A stretch of DNA of 64,000 nt, from the NCBI GenBank assembly GCA_003388555.1, contig QQVD01000031.1, forward strand, positions 124,001-188,000. Reading direction: 5' to 3'. Made by a program: the position numbers and the translations under genes. The stretch comes from Acidobacteriota bacterium. GTDB taxonomy: Bacteria; Acidobacteriota; Thermoanaerobaculia; Multivoradales; Multivoraceae. Positions 25,333-34,187 of this stretch are shown here, in pieces (positions within the stretch are counted from its first letter, which is position 1; each line of letters starts with the position of its first letter). Under the pieces are notes generated by a model. The model made no database searches. It saw only the letters and a program-made list of their open reading frames with translations, and was not told the origin of the DNA.

Positions 25333-27723
25333 ATGACCTCTGTCGCGACGAGACAACTGCAGCAGGAGAGACCCTTGTACGACCGATCCCCCGAGCGACT
25401 CCCCCGTACCCCCGGCGAGCCCCCGGTCGCACGGACGCGGCGCCTGGCCGCCCTGCTGACCCCCCTCGCGCACGGCGTCGCCCTAGCGTTCGTCGCGGTC
25501 GCCGCCACCACCGTCCCCGGCGTTGCCCAGGAGTCCCCGGGCCCTGGCCGGCTGCTCGGCTTCGACGCCGCGCGCTCCGCCGAGCAGCTGCAGCGCGAGG
25601 CCGGTCTCGACGCCGCGATCGCGACGCTCGACGAAGCCGGCGAGATCGATTCGTGGGTGCGGTCGATGACCGTGCGGCCGCACCACGTCGGCGCGCCGCA
25701 GACCGAGGAGAACGCGCGCTGGATGCTCGAGCGCTTCCGCGAGTGGGGCTTCGAGGCCGAGATCGAGACCTTCCACGTGCTGGTGCCGTTCCCCGAGGTG
25801 CGCCGCCTCGAGCTGCTGGCGCCGACTCCGTTCGTCGCCGGCCTCGAGGAGGCGGCGGTCGCCGGCGACTCCACCTCGCGGCTCGCCGTCGACACCGGAC
25901 TTCCGCCGTTCAACGCCTACTCGGCCGACGGCACGGTCGAAGGGGAGCTGGTCTACGTCAACCAGGGCGTTCCGCGCGACTACGAGGAGCTCGAGCGTCG
26001 CGGCATCTCGGTCGAGGGCAAGATCGTCATCGCGCGCTACGGCGGCTCGTGGCGCGGTATCAAGCCCAAGGTCGCCGCAGAGCACGGGGCCATCGGCTGC
26101 ATCATCTTCAACGATCCGCTCGACGACGGCTACTTCCAGGGCGGCCAGTATCCCGACGGCGCCTTCAAGCACCCCAGCGCGGTGCAGCGCGGCTCGGTGC
26201 TCGACATGCCGCTGCGGCCGGGCGATCCGCTGACGCCGGGCGTCGGCGCCACCGAGGAGGCCGAGCGGCTCGATCGCTCCGAGGCCGAGACGATTCTCAC
26301 CATCCCGGTACTGCCGATCTCCGCCCAGGACGCCCAGCCGCTGCTGGCGGCGATGGCGGGCCCGGTGGCGCCGGAGAGCTGGCGCGGAGCGCTGCCGGTC
26401 ACCTACCGCATCGGGCCGGGTCCGGCGAGGGTGCGTCTCGAGCTGCGCTTCGACTGGGGGCTGCGGCCGGCGCACAACGTGATCGCGCGCCTGCGCGGCA
26501 GCGAGCTGCCGGATCAGTGGGTGGTGCGCGGCAACCACCACGACGCCTGGGTGATCGGCGCCCGCGATCCGATCTCCGGCCTGGTGGCCCTGCTCGCCGA
26601 GGCGCGGGCGGTGGGCGAGCTGGCGAGATCCGGCTGGCGGCCGCGGCGCAGCATCGTCTACGCCGCCTGGGACGCCGAGGAGCCTGGTCTGCTGGGCAGC
26701 ACCGAGTGGGCCGAGCACCACGCCGAGGAGCTGCGGCGCAAGGTCGTCGCCTATGTCAACTCCGACTCCAACAGCCGCGGATTCCTCTACGCCGGCGGCT
26801 CGCACGCCCTCGAGACCCTGGTCGCCGGCGCCGCGGAGGGCGTCGAGGACCCGCAGACTGGAGTCTCGGTGGCCGAGCGGCGGCGGGCCGCGCGCGCCGC
26901 CGCCGGCGAGCCCGAAGAGACGCTGCGCCTTTCCGCACTCGGGTCCGGCAGCGACTACACGCCGTTCCTGCAGCACCTCGGCATCGCCTCGCTCAATCTC
27001 GGCTTCGGTGGCGAGGGGAACGGCGGCGAATACCACACCGCCTTCGACTCGTACGACTTCTACCGCCGCTTCGTCGATCCCGAGTCGCGCTACGCCGCCA
27101 CGCTCGCCCGGCTGGCGGGCCGGGTGGTGCTGCGTCTCGCCGACGCCGACGTGCTGCCTTTCGACTTCACCAGGACCGCGGCGACGGTCGCGGGCTACCT
27201 CGACGAGGTGGAGAAGCTCATCGCGGGCGAGCGCGACCGCGTCGAGAAGCGCAACCGGTTGATCGAGAAGGGCCACCTCGTCCTCGCCGCCGACCCCACC
27301 GAGACCTTCGTACCTCCCGAGGTGGAACCGCGGGTCCCCTATCTCGACTTCTCGCCGCTGCACAATGCGGTGGCGACGTTGGAGGCGGCGGCGGCCGAGG
27401 TCGATCTGGCGGTTCTCACGAGACTCGATGCCGAGCGCAGAGCAGATCTCGACGAGGCGATCTACCGGTCGGAGCGGCTGTTCACAGACGACGAGGGACT
27501 GCCGCGCAGACCGTGGTTCCGGCACCAGATCTACGCCCCGGGCTTCTACACCGGCTACGGCGTCAAGACCCTGCCGGCGGTGCGCGAGGCGATCGAGGAG
27601 CACGCCTGGGAGGAGGCCCAGGCCGGCATCCGGATCACCGCCGAGCGCATCCGTGAGTTCGCGGAGTCGGTGGAGGAGGTCGCCGCGGCGGCCGGCGCAG
27701 GGCCGGGGCGGCAGCCGGACTGA
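25333..27723 (+). CDS. Secreted M28-family glutamate carboxypeptidase II-like peptidase
   Basis: A 796-residue homologue of glutamate carboxypeptidase II (NAALADase/PSMA). A signal-like segment spans about residues 36-66 (LAALLTPLAHGVALAFVAVAATT, then VAQE). Protease-associated (about 170-330), M28 (about 370-600) and transferrin-receptor-like dimerisation (about 640-780) domains follow in order. Metal ligands by motif: H403 in GNHHDAW, D413 in GARDPISG, E449/E450 in DAEEPGLLGSTEW, D478 in YVNSDSN and H568 in YHTAFDSYD. The active site is therefore complete. ATG 25333 is used; a TTG at 25375 directly behind AGGAGAGA is an equally good start and would shorten the leader by 14 residues. Confidence 0.92.
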   Translation: MTSVATRQLQQERPLYDRSPERLPRTPGEPPVARTRRLAALLTPLAHGVALAFVAVAATTVPGVAQESPGPGRLLGFDAARSAEQLQREAGLDAAIATLDEAGEIDSWVRSMTVRPHHVGAPQTEENARWMLERFREWGFEAEIETFHVLVPFPEVRRLELLAPTPFVAGLEEAAVAGDSTSRLAVDTGLPPFNAYSADGTVEGELVYVNQGVPRDYEELERRGISVEGKIVIARYGGSWRGIKPKVAAEHGAIGCIIFNDPLDDGYFQGGQYPDGAFKHPSAVQRGSVLDMPLRPGDPLTPGVGATEEAERLDRSEAETILTIPVLPISAQDAQPLLAAMAGPVAPESWRGALPVTYRIGPGPARVRLELRFDWGLRPAHNVIARLRGSELPDQWVVRGNHHDAWVIGARDPISGLVALLAEARAVGELARSGWRPRRSIVYAAWDAEEPGLLGSTEWAEHHAEELRRKVVAYVNSDSNSRGFLYAGGSHALETLVAGAAEGVEDPQTGVSVAERRRAARAAAGEPEETLRLSALGSGSDYTPFLQHLGIASLNLGFGGEGNGGEYHTAFDSYDFYRRFVDPESRYAATLARLAGRVVLRLADADVLPFDFTRTAATVAGYLDEVEKLIAGERDRVEKRNRLIEKGHLVLAADPTETFVPPEVEPRVPYLDFSPLHNAVATLEAAAAEVDLAVLTRLDAERRADLDEAIYRSERLFTDDEGLPRRPWFRHQIYAPGFYTGYGVKTLPAVREAIEEHAWEEAQAGIRITAERIREFAESVEEVAAAAGAGPGRQPD

Positions 27724-27750
27724 TCGCCGCGACGTCGCCGTGCGACCTGG

Positions 27751-28521
27751 TTACCGGGGATCGTGCGGGTGGGCCGGGGCGCGGCGCCGATAGTCGACGG
27801 GCAGCGGCGTCTCCTCGTGCACCGCCTCGCGCCCGCGCGCGAGGAACTGGTCGACCTTCGCGGCGTGGGCCCGGATCAGCTCGACCACGTCGGGATCCTC
27901 CGAGGTCTCGGTGACCCGGACCCCGTCCTCGAGCGCTTCGATGGTCATCTCGATCTCGTCGTAGCGATCGAAGATCTCGGCGAACAGCGGATCCCAGTCT
28001 CGGATCCGGCCGCCGCTCTCCAGCAGGGCTTTCATCTCGCGGACGTGCAGTTCGAGAGCGCGGGCCGCGTCGCGGTTGTGCGGGCTGCGTGTCGTGGTCA
28101 TCACCCCGCCCTCGACATTCTCCACCTGACGCACGATGTCGCTGCGGTACCGGTGGACGAGTTGCATCGCGTTGCGCATCACGCCGTGGTTGCCGCCGTG
28201 CATGCCGCCGCCGGCTCGGCCGCTGTCCATGTGGCTGCAGCCTCGCTCTTCCGAGGCGCCCGTGCCGCCCTCGTGACCACACTGCTGCCGCGTGGAACCG
28301 CCGTGCTGCGAACCTTCGTGGCAGCAGGCCGCGCCCGCTCGGGGGTCGGCCCGTTGTGCCTGGCCCCCCGACCAGGGGGCCAGAAGCGCCAGCACGAGGA
28401 GGATCGGAGTGACGGACACGGCGGCTGGCCCCGACCGTTGGCTGGCCAGGTGTCGTCTTGATCGGTGCGTGGCTGCGGCGAGCCTGGGAGTGTTCTCTCT
28501 GCAGACGTCGGGCGTGGTCAT
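27751..28521 (-). CDS. Exported His/Cys-rich protein of unknown function, possibly metal-binding
   Basis: A 256-residue protein starts at ATG 28521, with AGGAG six bases upstream. A basic n-region and the hydrophobic segment VTPILLVLALLAPWSGGQAQ form a signal peptide. Next come about 50 residues very rich in His, Cys and Gly (CCHEGSQHGG, QQCGHEGG, CSHMD, GGMHGGNHG), which looks like a soft-metal ligand stretch. The C-terminal 150 residues are a helical domain (AMQLVHRYRSDIVRQVENV, VREMKALLESGGRIRDWDP, DGVRVTETSEDPDVVELI). I have seen this pattern only in uncharacterised environmental bacterial proteins. Copper or heme handling is a guess. Converges with the M28 gene. Confidence 0.6.
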   Translation of the reverse strand: MTTPDVCRENTPRLAAATHRSRRHLASQRSGPAAVSVTPILLVLALLAPWSGGQAQRADPRAGAACCHEGSQHGGSTRQQCGHEGGTGASEERGCSHMDSGRAGGGMHGGNHGVMRNAMQLVHRYRSDIVRQVENVEGGVMTTTRSPHNRDAARALELHVREMKALLESGGRIRDWDPLFAEIFDRYDEIEMTIEALEDGVRVTETSEDPDVVELIRAHAAKVDQFLARGREAVHEETPLPVDYRRRAPAHPHDPR

Positions 28522-28540
28522 CTGGAACTCCTGGTGCAAA

Positions 28541-28574
28541 ACGGTGGCTCGATGGGTCCGTGACCGGCCACCGT
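28541..28574. promoter_or_regulatory. Inverted repeat upstream of the His/Cys-rich protein gene
   Basis: ACGGTGGC (28541-28548) and GCCACCGT (28567-28574) are perfect 8-base inverted arms with an 18-base spacer, starting 19 bases upstream of the ATG at 28521. In the leader of a possible metal-responsive gene this could be a repressor site or a 5'-UTR hairpin. It could also end the asparagine synthase transcript, which runs the same way and stops at 28650. Confidence 0.35.
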
Positions 28575-28649
28575 GGGGTGGTCTTCCCTCTCTGAGAGGC
28601 CGACCCGGGAGTCGAGGTTCCCGCCGCAATGGGGTGGCGAGGCGGCCTG

Positions 28650-30515
28650 CTAGCTCTCGAACCAGCGGTCGAGCACCAGCAGCGTCCAGACCTGCTCGTT
28701 GTTGTGCGGCCTGATCTCCGGTGAGGCCAGCACGCCGCGACGGTGCAGGCGGTCGAGTGCCTGGCGCAGGATCTCCGGCTGGCGCTCGGCCCAACGCTTG
28801 ACCGGCATCGAGAAGCCGATCTTGGGGCGCTCGTAGGCGGATTCCGGGATCCGTCCCCGCAGGTAGCGCCGCACCACCCGTTTGCCGCGCTCGGCGTCGC
28901 TGAGCAGGTGGTCGGGCAGGGCGAGCGCGAACTCGACCAGGCGGCGGTCGACGAACGGCGGCCTGGCCTCGAGCGAGACCGCCATGGTGGCGCGGTCGAC
29001 CTTGGTCAGCATGTCGTCGACCAGGTAGCCGTGCAGGTCGGCCCACTGCAGGCGCTTGAGCGGCGGCAGCTCGTGGCGCCAGTTACGGCGAAAGTGCCAG
29101 AGATCGTCGTACCCGTCGTCGTGGTCCGTTCCCCCGGCCCAGCCGCCGGTTGCGTCGACCAGATCGGGGTGGATCAGGTCGCGTTTCTGCAGTGGCGTGA
29201 ACGGCCCGAGGAACATCGCATAGCGCTCGAGGCCGTGGGCCAGGCGGCGCTGCGCCGAGCGCGAAGCGGCGCTGAGCGCCGGCAGCCAGCGCAGCGCCAG
29301 GTGGTGGTGCAGCCTGGCGCGCTGCCTCGGCGCCTTGCGGTACCAGTGGTAGCCGCCGAAGAGCTCGTCGCCACCCTCGCCGCTCAGCACCACCTTCACC
29401 TGCTCGCTCGCCAGGCGCGCCACCAGGTGCATCGGCCAGGCGCCGTGGTCGCCGAACGGTTCGTCGTAGAGCGCCGGGAAGCGCTCCAGCGCGGCCGCGA
29501 GATCGATGCCGTCGGCCTGCCGGTGGTGGTGGTCGGTGCCGAGGTGCGCGGCGACCTCGGCGGCGATCGCCGACTCGTCGTGCGAACGCACGTCGAATCC
29601 GAGGGTGAAGGTACGGGTTCGGCCGTCGCCGTCCCGCTCGCTGCGACCGTCGCACAGCGCCGTGGTGACGGCGCTCGAATCGATGCCGCCGCTGAGGAAG
29701 ACGCCGTACGGGACGTCGGAGAGGGTGTGCTCCCGCACCACCTGCCGGAAGAGCGGCGCGAAGGCCTCCGCCGCCTCGTCGAGGCTCGCCGGGCCGTCGC
29801 CCGCGGCCGGATCGGTCCTCGGGCTCCAGAAGCGCTCGATGCGGGTGCCGTCGCCCGGCGTCCAGTGGAACAGGTGGCCGGGGGGTAGCTTCTCGATGCC
29901 GCGGTAGATCGTCTTCGGCGTCGGCACGTACTTGTAGGTGAAGACGTCGCGCACGCTGGTGAGATCGACCTCCGGCCGGGCCAGGGCATGCGGAGGTGGC
30001 TCGGCCTGCGCCAACGCCTTGATTTCGGAGGCGAAGGCGAGGCCGCCGTGGGGCAGTCGCCGAAGCAGCATCGGCTTGATGCCGAGCGGGTCGCGGGCTC
30101 CGAAGCCGACGCGGCGCCGCCGATCCCAGACGAAGAAGGCGTACATGCCCTCGAGGTGCTCGACGCAGCGCGGCCCGTGGTCGCGATAGAGCAGAAGCAG
30201 CGCTTCGCTGTCGCACTCGCTGCGCAGTTCGCTCCGGTAGCGCTGCCGCAGCTCGGGGAAGTTGTAGATTTCGCCGTTGTAGACCAGCACGTGGTCGCCC
30301 CGCTCCATCGGCTGGTGCCCGGCCGGCGTCGGGTCGAGAATGGCGAGACGCCGATGCCCGAGAACAACATCCCAACCATCGTTCCCGCCGGGGCGGCGTC
30401 GCCGCTCGCTCCAGAGGCCACCGTCGTCCGGTCCGCGGTGGCGCAGCAGCTCGGTCATTCGCTGGACCGTGGCCTCGTCGGCCGAGTGGCCGAGCATGCC
30501 TGCGATGCCGCACAT
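28650..30515 (-). CDS. asnB: Asparagine synthase (glutamine-hydrolysing)
   Basis: A 621-residue two-domain enzyme starts at ATG 30515 behind AGAGGA. The N-terminal Ntn domain begins MCGIAG, with Cys2 as nucleophile, and includes RHRGPDDGG and VYNGEIYNFPELR. The synthetase domain has the ATP-pyrophosphatase loop FLSGGIDSSAV, VVLSGEGGDELFGGY and KVDRATMAVSLEARPPFVD. It makes asparagine, or amidates another carboxylate, using glutamine nitrogen. It is divergent from an O-antigen ligase gene. In many genomes such AsnB paralogues sit in exopolysaccharide loci and may amidate sugars, so free asparagine synthesis is not certain here. Confidence 0.93.
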   Translation of the reverse strand: MCGIAGMLGHSADEATVQRMTELLRHRGPDDGGLWSERRRRPGGNDGWDVVLGHRRLAILDPTPAGHQPMERGDHVLVYNGEIYNFPELRQRYRSELRSECDSEALLLLYRDHGPRCVEHLEGMYAFFVWDRRRRVGFGARDPLGIKPMLLRRLPHGGLAFASEIKALAQAEPPPHALARPEVDLTSVRDVFTYKYVPTPKTIYRGIEKLPPGHLFHWTPGDGTRIERFWSPRTDPAAGDGPASLDEAAEAFAPLFRQVVREHTLSDVPYGVFLSGGIDSSAVTTALCDGRSERDGDGRTRTFTLGFDVRSHDESAIAAEVAAHLGTDHHHRQADGIDLAAALERFPALYDEPFGDHGAWPMHLVARLASEQVKVVLSGEGGDELFGGYHWYRKAPRQRARLHHHLALRWLPALSAASRSAQRRLAHGLERYAMFLGPFTPLQKRDLIHPDLVDATGGWAGGTDHDDGYDDLWHFRRNWRHELPPLKRLQWADLHGYLVDDMLTKVDRATMAVSLEARPPFVDRRLVEFALALPDHLLSDAERGKRVVRRYLRGRIPESAYERPKIGFSMPVKRWAERQPEILRQALDRLHRRGVLASPEIRPHNNEQVWTLLVLDRWFES

Positions 30516-30690
30516 GGACGATCCTCTGCGGAGCGGGGAGTGGCGGGAGTGGCGCGTGGGCGGTTGGTGGGCAGAGAGCCTGTCGCGCGTGCTCGGGCGG
30601 CGAGGTCCCAGTCGGTCGCCAGCATAGTGCACGACCCGAGGAAGCGAATCCGGCGGCGGTCCGGCTCTGCTGCGAGGTGGAAACGCACCG

Positions 30691-31986
30691 ATGACGGCTG
30701 AATCGGGCCGGCCGCTGCGCGGCCTCGATCGCGTCGGCTTCTGGCTGCTATGGAGCTCGATCTTCGCGCTCTTCGGAATCGCCCTGGCCAACGGGCTGCT
30801 GGCTCTGGCGGTGCTCGCCGCCGTCGCCTTCGTGGTGGCCGGCGGTGGCGTCGAGCCGGCGCGCTGGCCACGCCAGGCGACGCCTCTGGCGTGGGCGCTC
30901 CTCGCCTACGCGAGCTGCCTCGTGCTCTCCGGTGCGATGTCGCTGCGGCCGGCGGTCTCCATGGGCAGTGTCGCCTCGGATCTGTTCACCCTCACGACCC
31001 TGCCACTGGTGCTCTTCTGGGTGCGCTCACCGCGCGACGTGGAGCGGCTCGCCGGAGCGATCCTGGCGCTCGGGACGCTGGCCTCGGTCTTCGGCATCGG
31101 TCAGGCGTTGGCGCTGGGTCTCGGCGACCTCGAGCGTCGGCCGCCGAGCCTCTTCTCGCACTACATGACCCACTCCGGCGTGCTGGTCATCGCGCTGTGC
31201 CTGGCCCTGGCCCGCTGGTCGACGCGCGACGCCGGATCGCGCGGCCTGCTGCGCGGTGGCAGCGGCCGCGTCGCAGCCGCTGCGCTGGTCGGCCTGTTCT
31301 CGGTGGCGCTGCTGCTGACGCTGACCCGCGGCGCCTGGATCGCGGCGGCGGCGGTGGGCTTCGTGGTGCTGGTGCTGCGGGCGCGTCGCCTGCTGCCGTT
31401 CCTGGCCGTGGCGCTGGTGCTCTCAGGGCTCCTGCTTTCGCAGTGTGCCCCCGAGTACTGGCAGCGAGCCCGCTCGATCACCTCGGTCGACGACGAATCG
31501 AACTACGACCGGCTGTGCATGTTGTGGGCCGGCGCCGAGATCGTGCGCGATCGCCCGGTGCTGGGTCTGGGTCCCGATCTGGTCGCCGACTACTACCCGA
31601 TCTACCGCCATCCGACCGCCCCGCGCCCGGTGGTCAAGCACCTGCACAACACCTACGTGCAGCTCGCCGCGGAGGCCGGCCTGGCGACCCTGTGCGCCTA
31701 CCTGCTGTTCATCGGCGCCGGCTGCTGGCTGGCCTTCCGCCTGCTGCGCCGGGCTCGCAGCGCCTCGGCGAGCGAGTCCGAGGCGACGACAGGCGCGAGC
31801 GGGGATCGCGCCGACTGGATCGTCTTCGCCTGCCTGCTGACCCTCGGCACCTTCTCGTTCGCCGGCCTGTTCGAGGCCAACTGGCGCGACACCGAGATCC
31901 AGCGCCTGGTGCTGGTGGTGTTGGCGCTGCCGGTGGCGATCGCCCGGCTGCGCGAGAATGGGCGGGACGTCGGTTCGCAGGGGTGA
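30691..31986 (+). CDS. O-antigen ligase family polytopic membrane protein
   Basis: A 431-residue integral membrane protein with about ten to eleven predicted helices starts at ATG 30691, with GAGGTGG upstream. The Wzy_C/WaaL-type signature is the large periplasmic loop after helix 8 or so: VLGLGPDLVADYYPIYRHP, then VKHLHNTYVQLAAEAGL. The conserved Arg and the HNxxxxxxxE/H pattern of lipid-linked glycan ligases and polymerases are both there (TLTRGAW; HNTYVQLAAE). It may ligate or polymerise a surface glycan. No glycosyltransferase cluster surrounds it; asnB is its divergent neighbour. Confidence 0.85.
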   Translation: MTAESGRPLRGLDRVGFWLLWSSIFALFGIALANGLLALAVLAAVAFVVAGGGVEPARWPRQATPLAWALLAYASCLVLSGAMSLRPAVSMGSVASDLFTLTTLPLVLFWVRSPRDVERLAGAILALGTLASVFGIGQALALGLGDLERRPPSLFSHYMTHSGVLVIALCLALARWSTRDAGSRGLLRGGSGRVAAAALVGLFSVALLLTLTRGAWIAAAAVGFVVLVLRARRLLPFLAVALVLSGLLLSQCAPEYWQRARSITSVDDESNYDRLCMLWAGAEIVRDRPVLGLGPDLVADYYPIYRHPTAPRPVVKHLHNTYVQLAAEAGLATLCAYLLFIGAGCWLAFRLLRRARSASASESEATTGASGDRADWIVFACLLTLGTFSFAGLFEANWRDTEIQRLVLVVLALPVAIARLRENGRDVGSQG

Positions 31987-32117
31987 ACCGCCGGCTGCCG
32001 GGAGCGGTGGCGGACGATGGCCGCTCACGGCCTGCGCGCGTCGAAGTGCTCGCACCGATCTTCGGGCGTAGCGTGGCCGATGCGACGAGTGCTCTCGGCC
32101 TGGCCTCGAGAACGCCC

Positions 32118-33662
32118 TCACGGCATGCGCGCGTAGTCCGTCATCTTGGTGAAGGTCACCGGCGGCTTGCGGTAGCCGAGGATGTCCTCCAGCTCGTCGA
32201 AGAAGTTGATGCCGGCGCCGAGGTCGATGTCGGCGCCGGTGAACTGGGCCGGGTGCTGGTGCCCGGCGGCGTGGGCGAGAGCCAGCAGCTCCTTGCGGAA
32301 GCTCTTGAGGTAGCGCTCCGTGCGGATCGCCTTGCCCTCGACGTCGAGACCGGCCTGCAGCCAGCGGTTCTGGGTGGCGACGCCGGCCGGGCAGTGGTTG
32401 GTGTGGCACTTCTGCGCCTGGATGCAGCCGATGGCCAGCATCGCCTCGCGTGCCACCTGGATCAGGTCGCAGCCCATCGCGAAGGCGACCGCGGCGCGGT
32501 CGGGAAAGCCGAGCTTGCCGCTGCCGATCCACACCACCCGATCGGTCATGCCGCCGTCGAGGAAGGTGCGGTAGACGCGCTTGAAGCCGACGTTGAAGGG
32601 CAGCGAGACGTGGTCGGCGAAGGTCATCGGCGCCGATCCCGTGCCGCCCTCACCGCCGTCGACGGCGATGAAGTCGGGGCCGCAGCGGCGCTGCTTCATG
32701 CGCGCGCACAGCTCCTTCCAGAAGCCCTGATCGCCGACCGCCGACTTGATGCCGACCGGCAGCCCGGAGACCTCCGCCATGCGCTCGATGAAGTCGATCA
32801 GTCCGTCGACGGTGTCGAAGCCGGTGTGGGCGTTGGGGGAGATGCAGTCGACCCCCATCGGGATGCCGCGGATGCGCGAGATCTCGGCGGTGATCTTCTT
32901 CGCCGGCAGGATGCCGCCCTTGCCCGGCTTGGCTCCCTGGGAGAGCTTGAGCTCGAGGGCCCGCACGTCGGGGTGGTTCTGGCACACCTCACCGAGGCGG
33001 TCGAAGTCGAGCTCGCCGTCCGCGGTGCGGGCGCCGAAGTAGCCGGTGCCGAGCTGGTAGACGAGCTCGGCGCCCTGCAGGTGGTAGGGCGAGATGCCTC
33101 CCTCGCCGGTGTTGTGGTACGCCGACGCGGCGCGGCAGCCGAGGTTGATCGCTCGCACCGCCCGCTCTCCGAGCGAGCCGAACGACATCGCCGAGACGTT
33201 GACCACCGACATCGGGCGGTAGGGGCGTCTCCGGTCGTTGACCTCGCCGAAGATCTTGAGCGACGGCACCAGGGTCGGATCGTCCTCGAACAGGATCGCC
33301 TTGTGACTGGGGAAGGGGAAGGCGCTGTGCTTGAGGATCGGGTAGCCGGGCACGTCGAGGATCTCGGTGGTGCCGAAGCCCTGGTTGGTGTTCTGGTCCT
33401 TCGCCGAGGTGTAGACCCAGCGCCGCTCGTTGCGGGTGAACGGGGTCTCCTCCTTGTCGTTGGCGACCCAGTACTGGCGCATCTCCGGCCCGATCATCTC
33501 GAGCAGGTAGCGGAAGTGTCCGACGAAGGGGTAGTTGTGGAGGATCGTGTGCTTGCGCTGCAGGACGTCGTAGACGGAGACGGCGAGCACCACCGTCACC
33601 GCGAGGACCAGCGTCGCGAGGAAGGGATGCGCGGCGATCAGGGCGAGAGTCTGGGAGGCCAC
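32118..33662 (-). CDS. FMN-binding glutamate synthase family protein, membrane-anchored
   Basis: A 514-residue protein starts at GTG 33662, without a clear binding site. An N-terminal helix (about residues 12-32) anchors it. The rest is the GltB-type FMN/alpha-beta barrel: VSAMSFGSLGERAVRAIN, HNTGEGGISPYH, LKLSQGAKPGKGGILP, VDGGEGGTGSAP. The cysteines of CIQAQKCHTNHCPAG match the 3Fe-4S site. The glutaminase and central domains of glutamate synthase are absent, so ammonia-dependent activity or an unrelated oxidoreductase role must be considered. Only 44 bases separate it from the divergent NFACT-R gene, so their promoters must overlap each other's coding starts. Confidence 0.88.
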   Translation of the reverse strand: MASQTLALIAAHPFLATLVLAVTVVLAVSVYDVLQRKHTILHNYPFVGHFRYLLEMIGPEMRQYWVANDKEETPFTRNERRWVYTSAKDQNTNQGFGTTEILDVPGYPILKHSAFPFPSHKAILFEDDPTLVPSLKIFGEVNDRRRPYRPMSVVNVSAMSFGSLGERAVRAINLGCRAASAYHNTGEGGISPYHLQGAELVYQLGTGYFGARTADGELDFDRLGEVCQNHPDVRALELKLSQGAKPGKGGILPAKKITAEISRIRGIPMGVDCISPNAHTGFDTVDGLIDFIERMAEVSGLPVGIKSAVGDQGFWKELCARMKQRRCGPDFIAVDGGEGGTGSAPMTFADHVSLPFNVGFKRVYRTFLDGGMTDRVVWIGSGKLGFPDRAAVAFAMGCDLIQVAREAMLAIGCIQAQKCHTNHCPAGVATQNRWLQAGLDVEGKAIRTERYLKSFRKELLALAHAAGHQHPAQFTGADIDLGAGINFFDELEDILGYRKPPVTFTKMTDYARMP

Positions 33663-33706
33663 GCGGGTACGCTAGCAGTCGAAACGAGGATCCTCGGGAG
33701 GCATCG

Positions 33707-34153
33707 GTGACGGCGGGTCGAAGGGGAGAGCACGCCCAGAACGGTGGAGCCGGGGTCACCGACCGCCAGCGCGGCCTCTACCGCGGCCGCCCGGTGGCGC
33801 GGGTCTTCGAGCGCGACGGCTGGATCGTGCTGGTCGGCAAGTCGGCCAGCGACAACGACGTGCTCACCTTCAAGCTCGGCCGGCCCTACGACTTCTGGCT
33901 GCACGCCAGCGGAGTCTCCGGCTCGCACGTCGTGGTGCTCAACGAGGAGCGCGCCAGTCGTCTGCCGCGCGAGGTGGCGGAGGCTGCCGCCGGTCTCGCC
34001 GCCGGCTACTCGAAGGCGCGCGCCGGCGGCCAGGTCGCGGTGCACCTGGCGCAGTGCAGTGACGTCTCGAAGCCCCGCGGCGCGGCGGCGGGCAAGGTCG
34101 CGCTGAGGCGCTACGAGACGGTGAAGCAGCGGCCGCTGCGCGAGCTGCCCTGA
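33707..34153 (+). CDS. Stand-alone NFACT-R (DUF814) domain protein
   Basis: A 148-residue protein starts at GTG 33707, with GGGAGG five bases upstream. Almost the whole chain is an NFACT-R domain: DGWIVLVGKSASDNDVLTFKL, then RPYDFWLHASGVSGSHVVV, then AAGYSKARAGGQVAVHLAQCSDV and a basic tail. This domain is the C-terminal RNA-binding part of RqcH/NEMF ribosome-quality-control proteins. The NFACT-N and coiled-coil domains are missing and no fragment of them lies nearby, so this is the short stand-alone form found in scattered bacteria. It probably binds tRNA or rRNA on a ribosomal subunit; its specific role is unknown. Confidence 0.85.
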   Translation: MTAGRRGEHAQNGGAGVTDRQRGLYRGRPVARVFERDGWIVLVGKSASDNDVLTFKLGRPYDFWLHASGVSGSHVVVLNEERASRLPREVAEAAAGLAAGYSKARAGGQVAVHLAQCSDVSKPRGAAAGKVALRRYETVKQRPLRELP

Positions 34154-34154
34154 T

Positions 34155-34183
34155 CCCGGACGGCCGAGGAGCGACGGTCCGGG
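34155..34183. terminator. Hairpin between convergent NFACT-R and ADOP genes
   Basis: CCCGGAC (34155-34161) pairs perfectly with GTCCGGG (34177-34183) around a 15-base loop. It fills most of the 34-base gap between the two stop codons. There is no U-run, so it is a candidate bidirectional terminator only. Confidence 0.4.
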
Positions 34184-34187
34184 GGGT

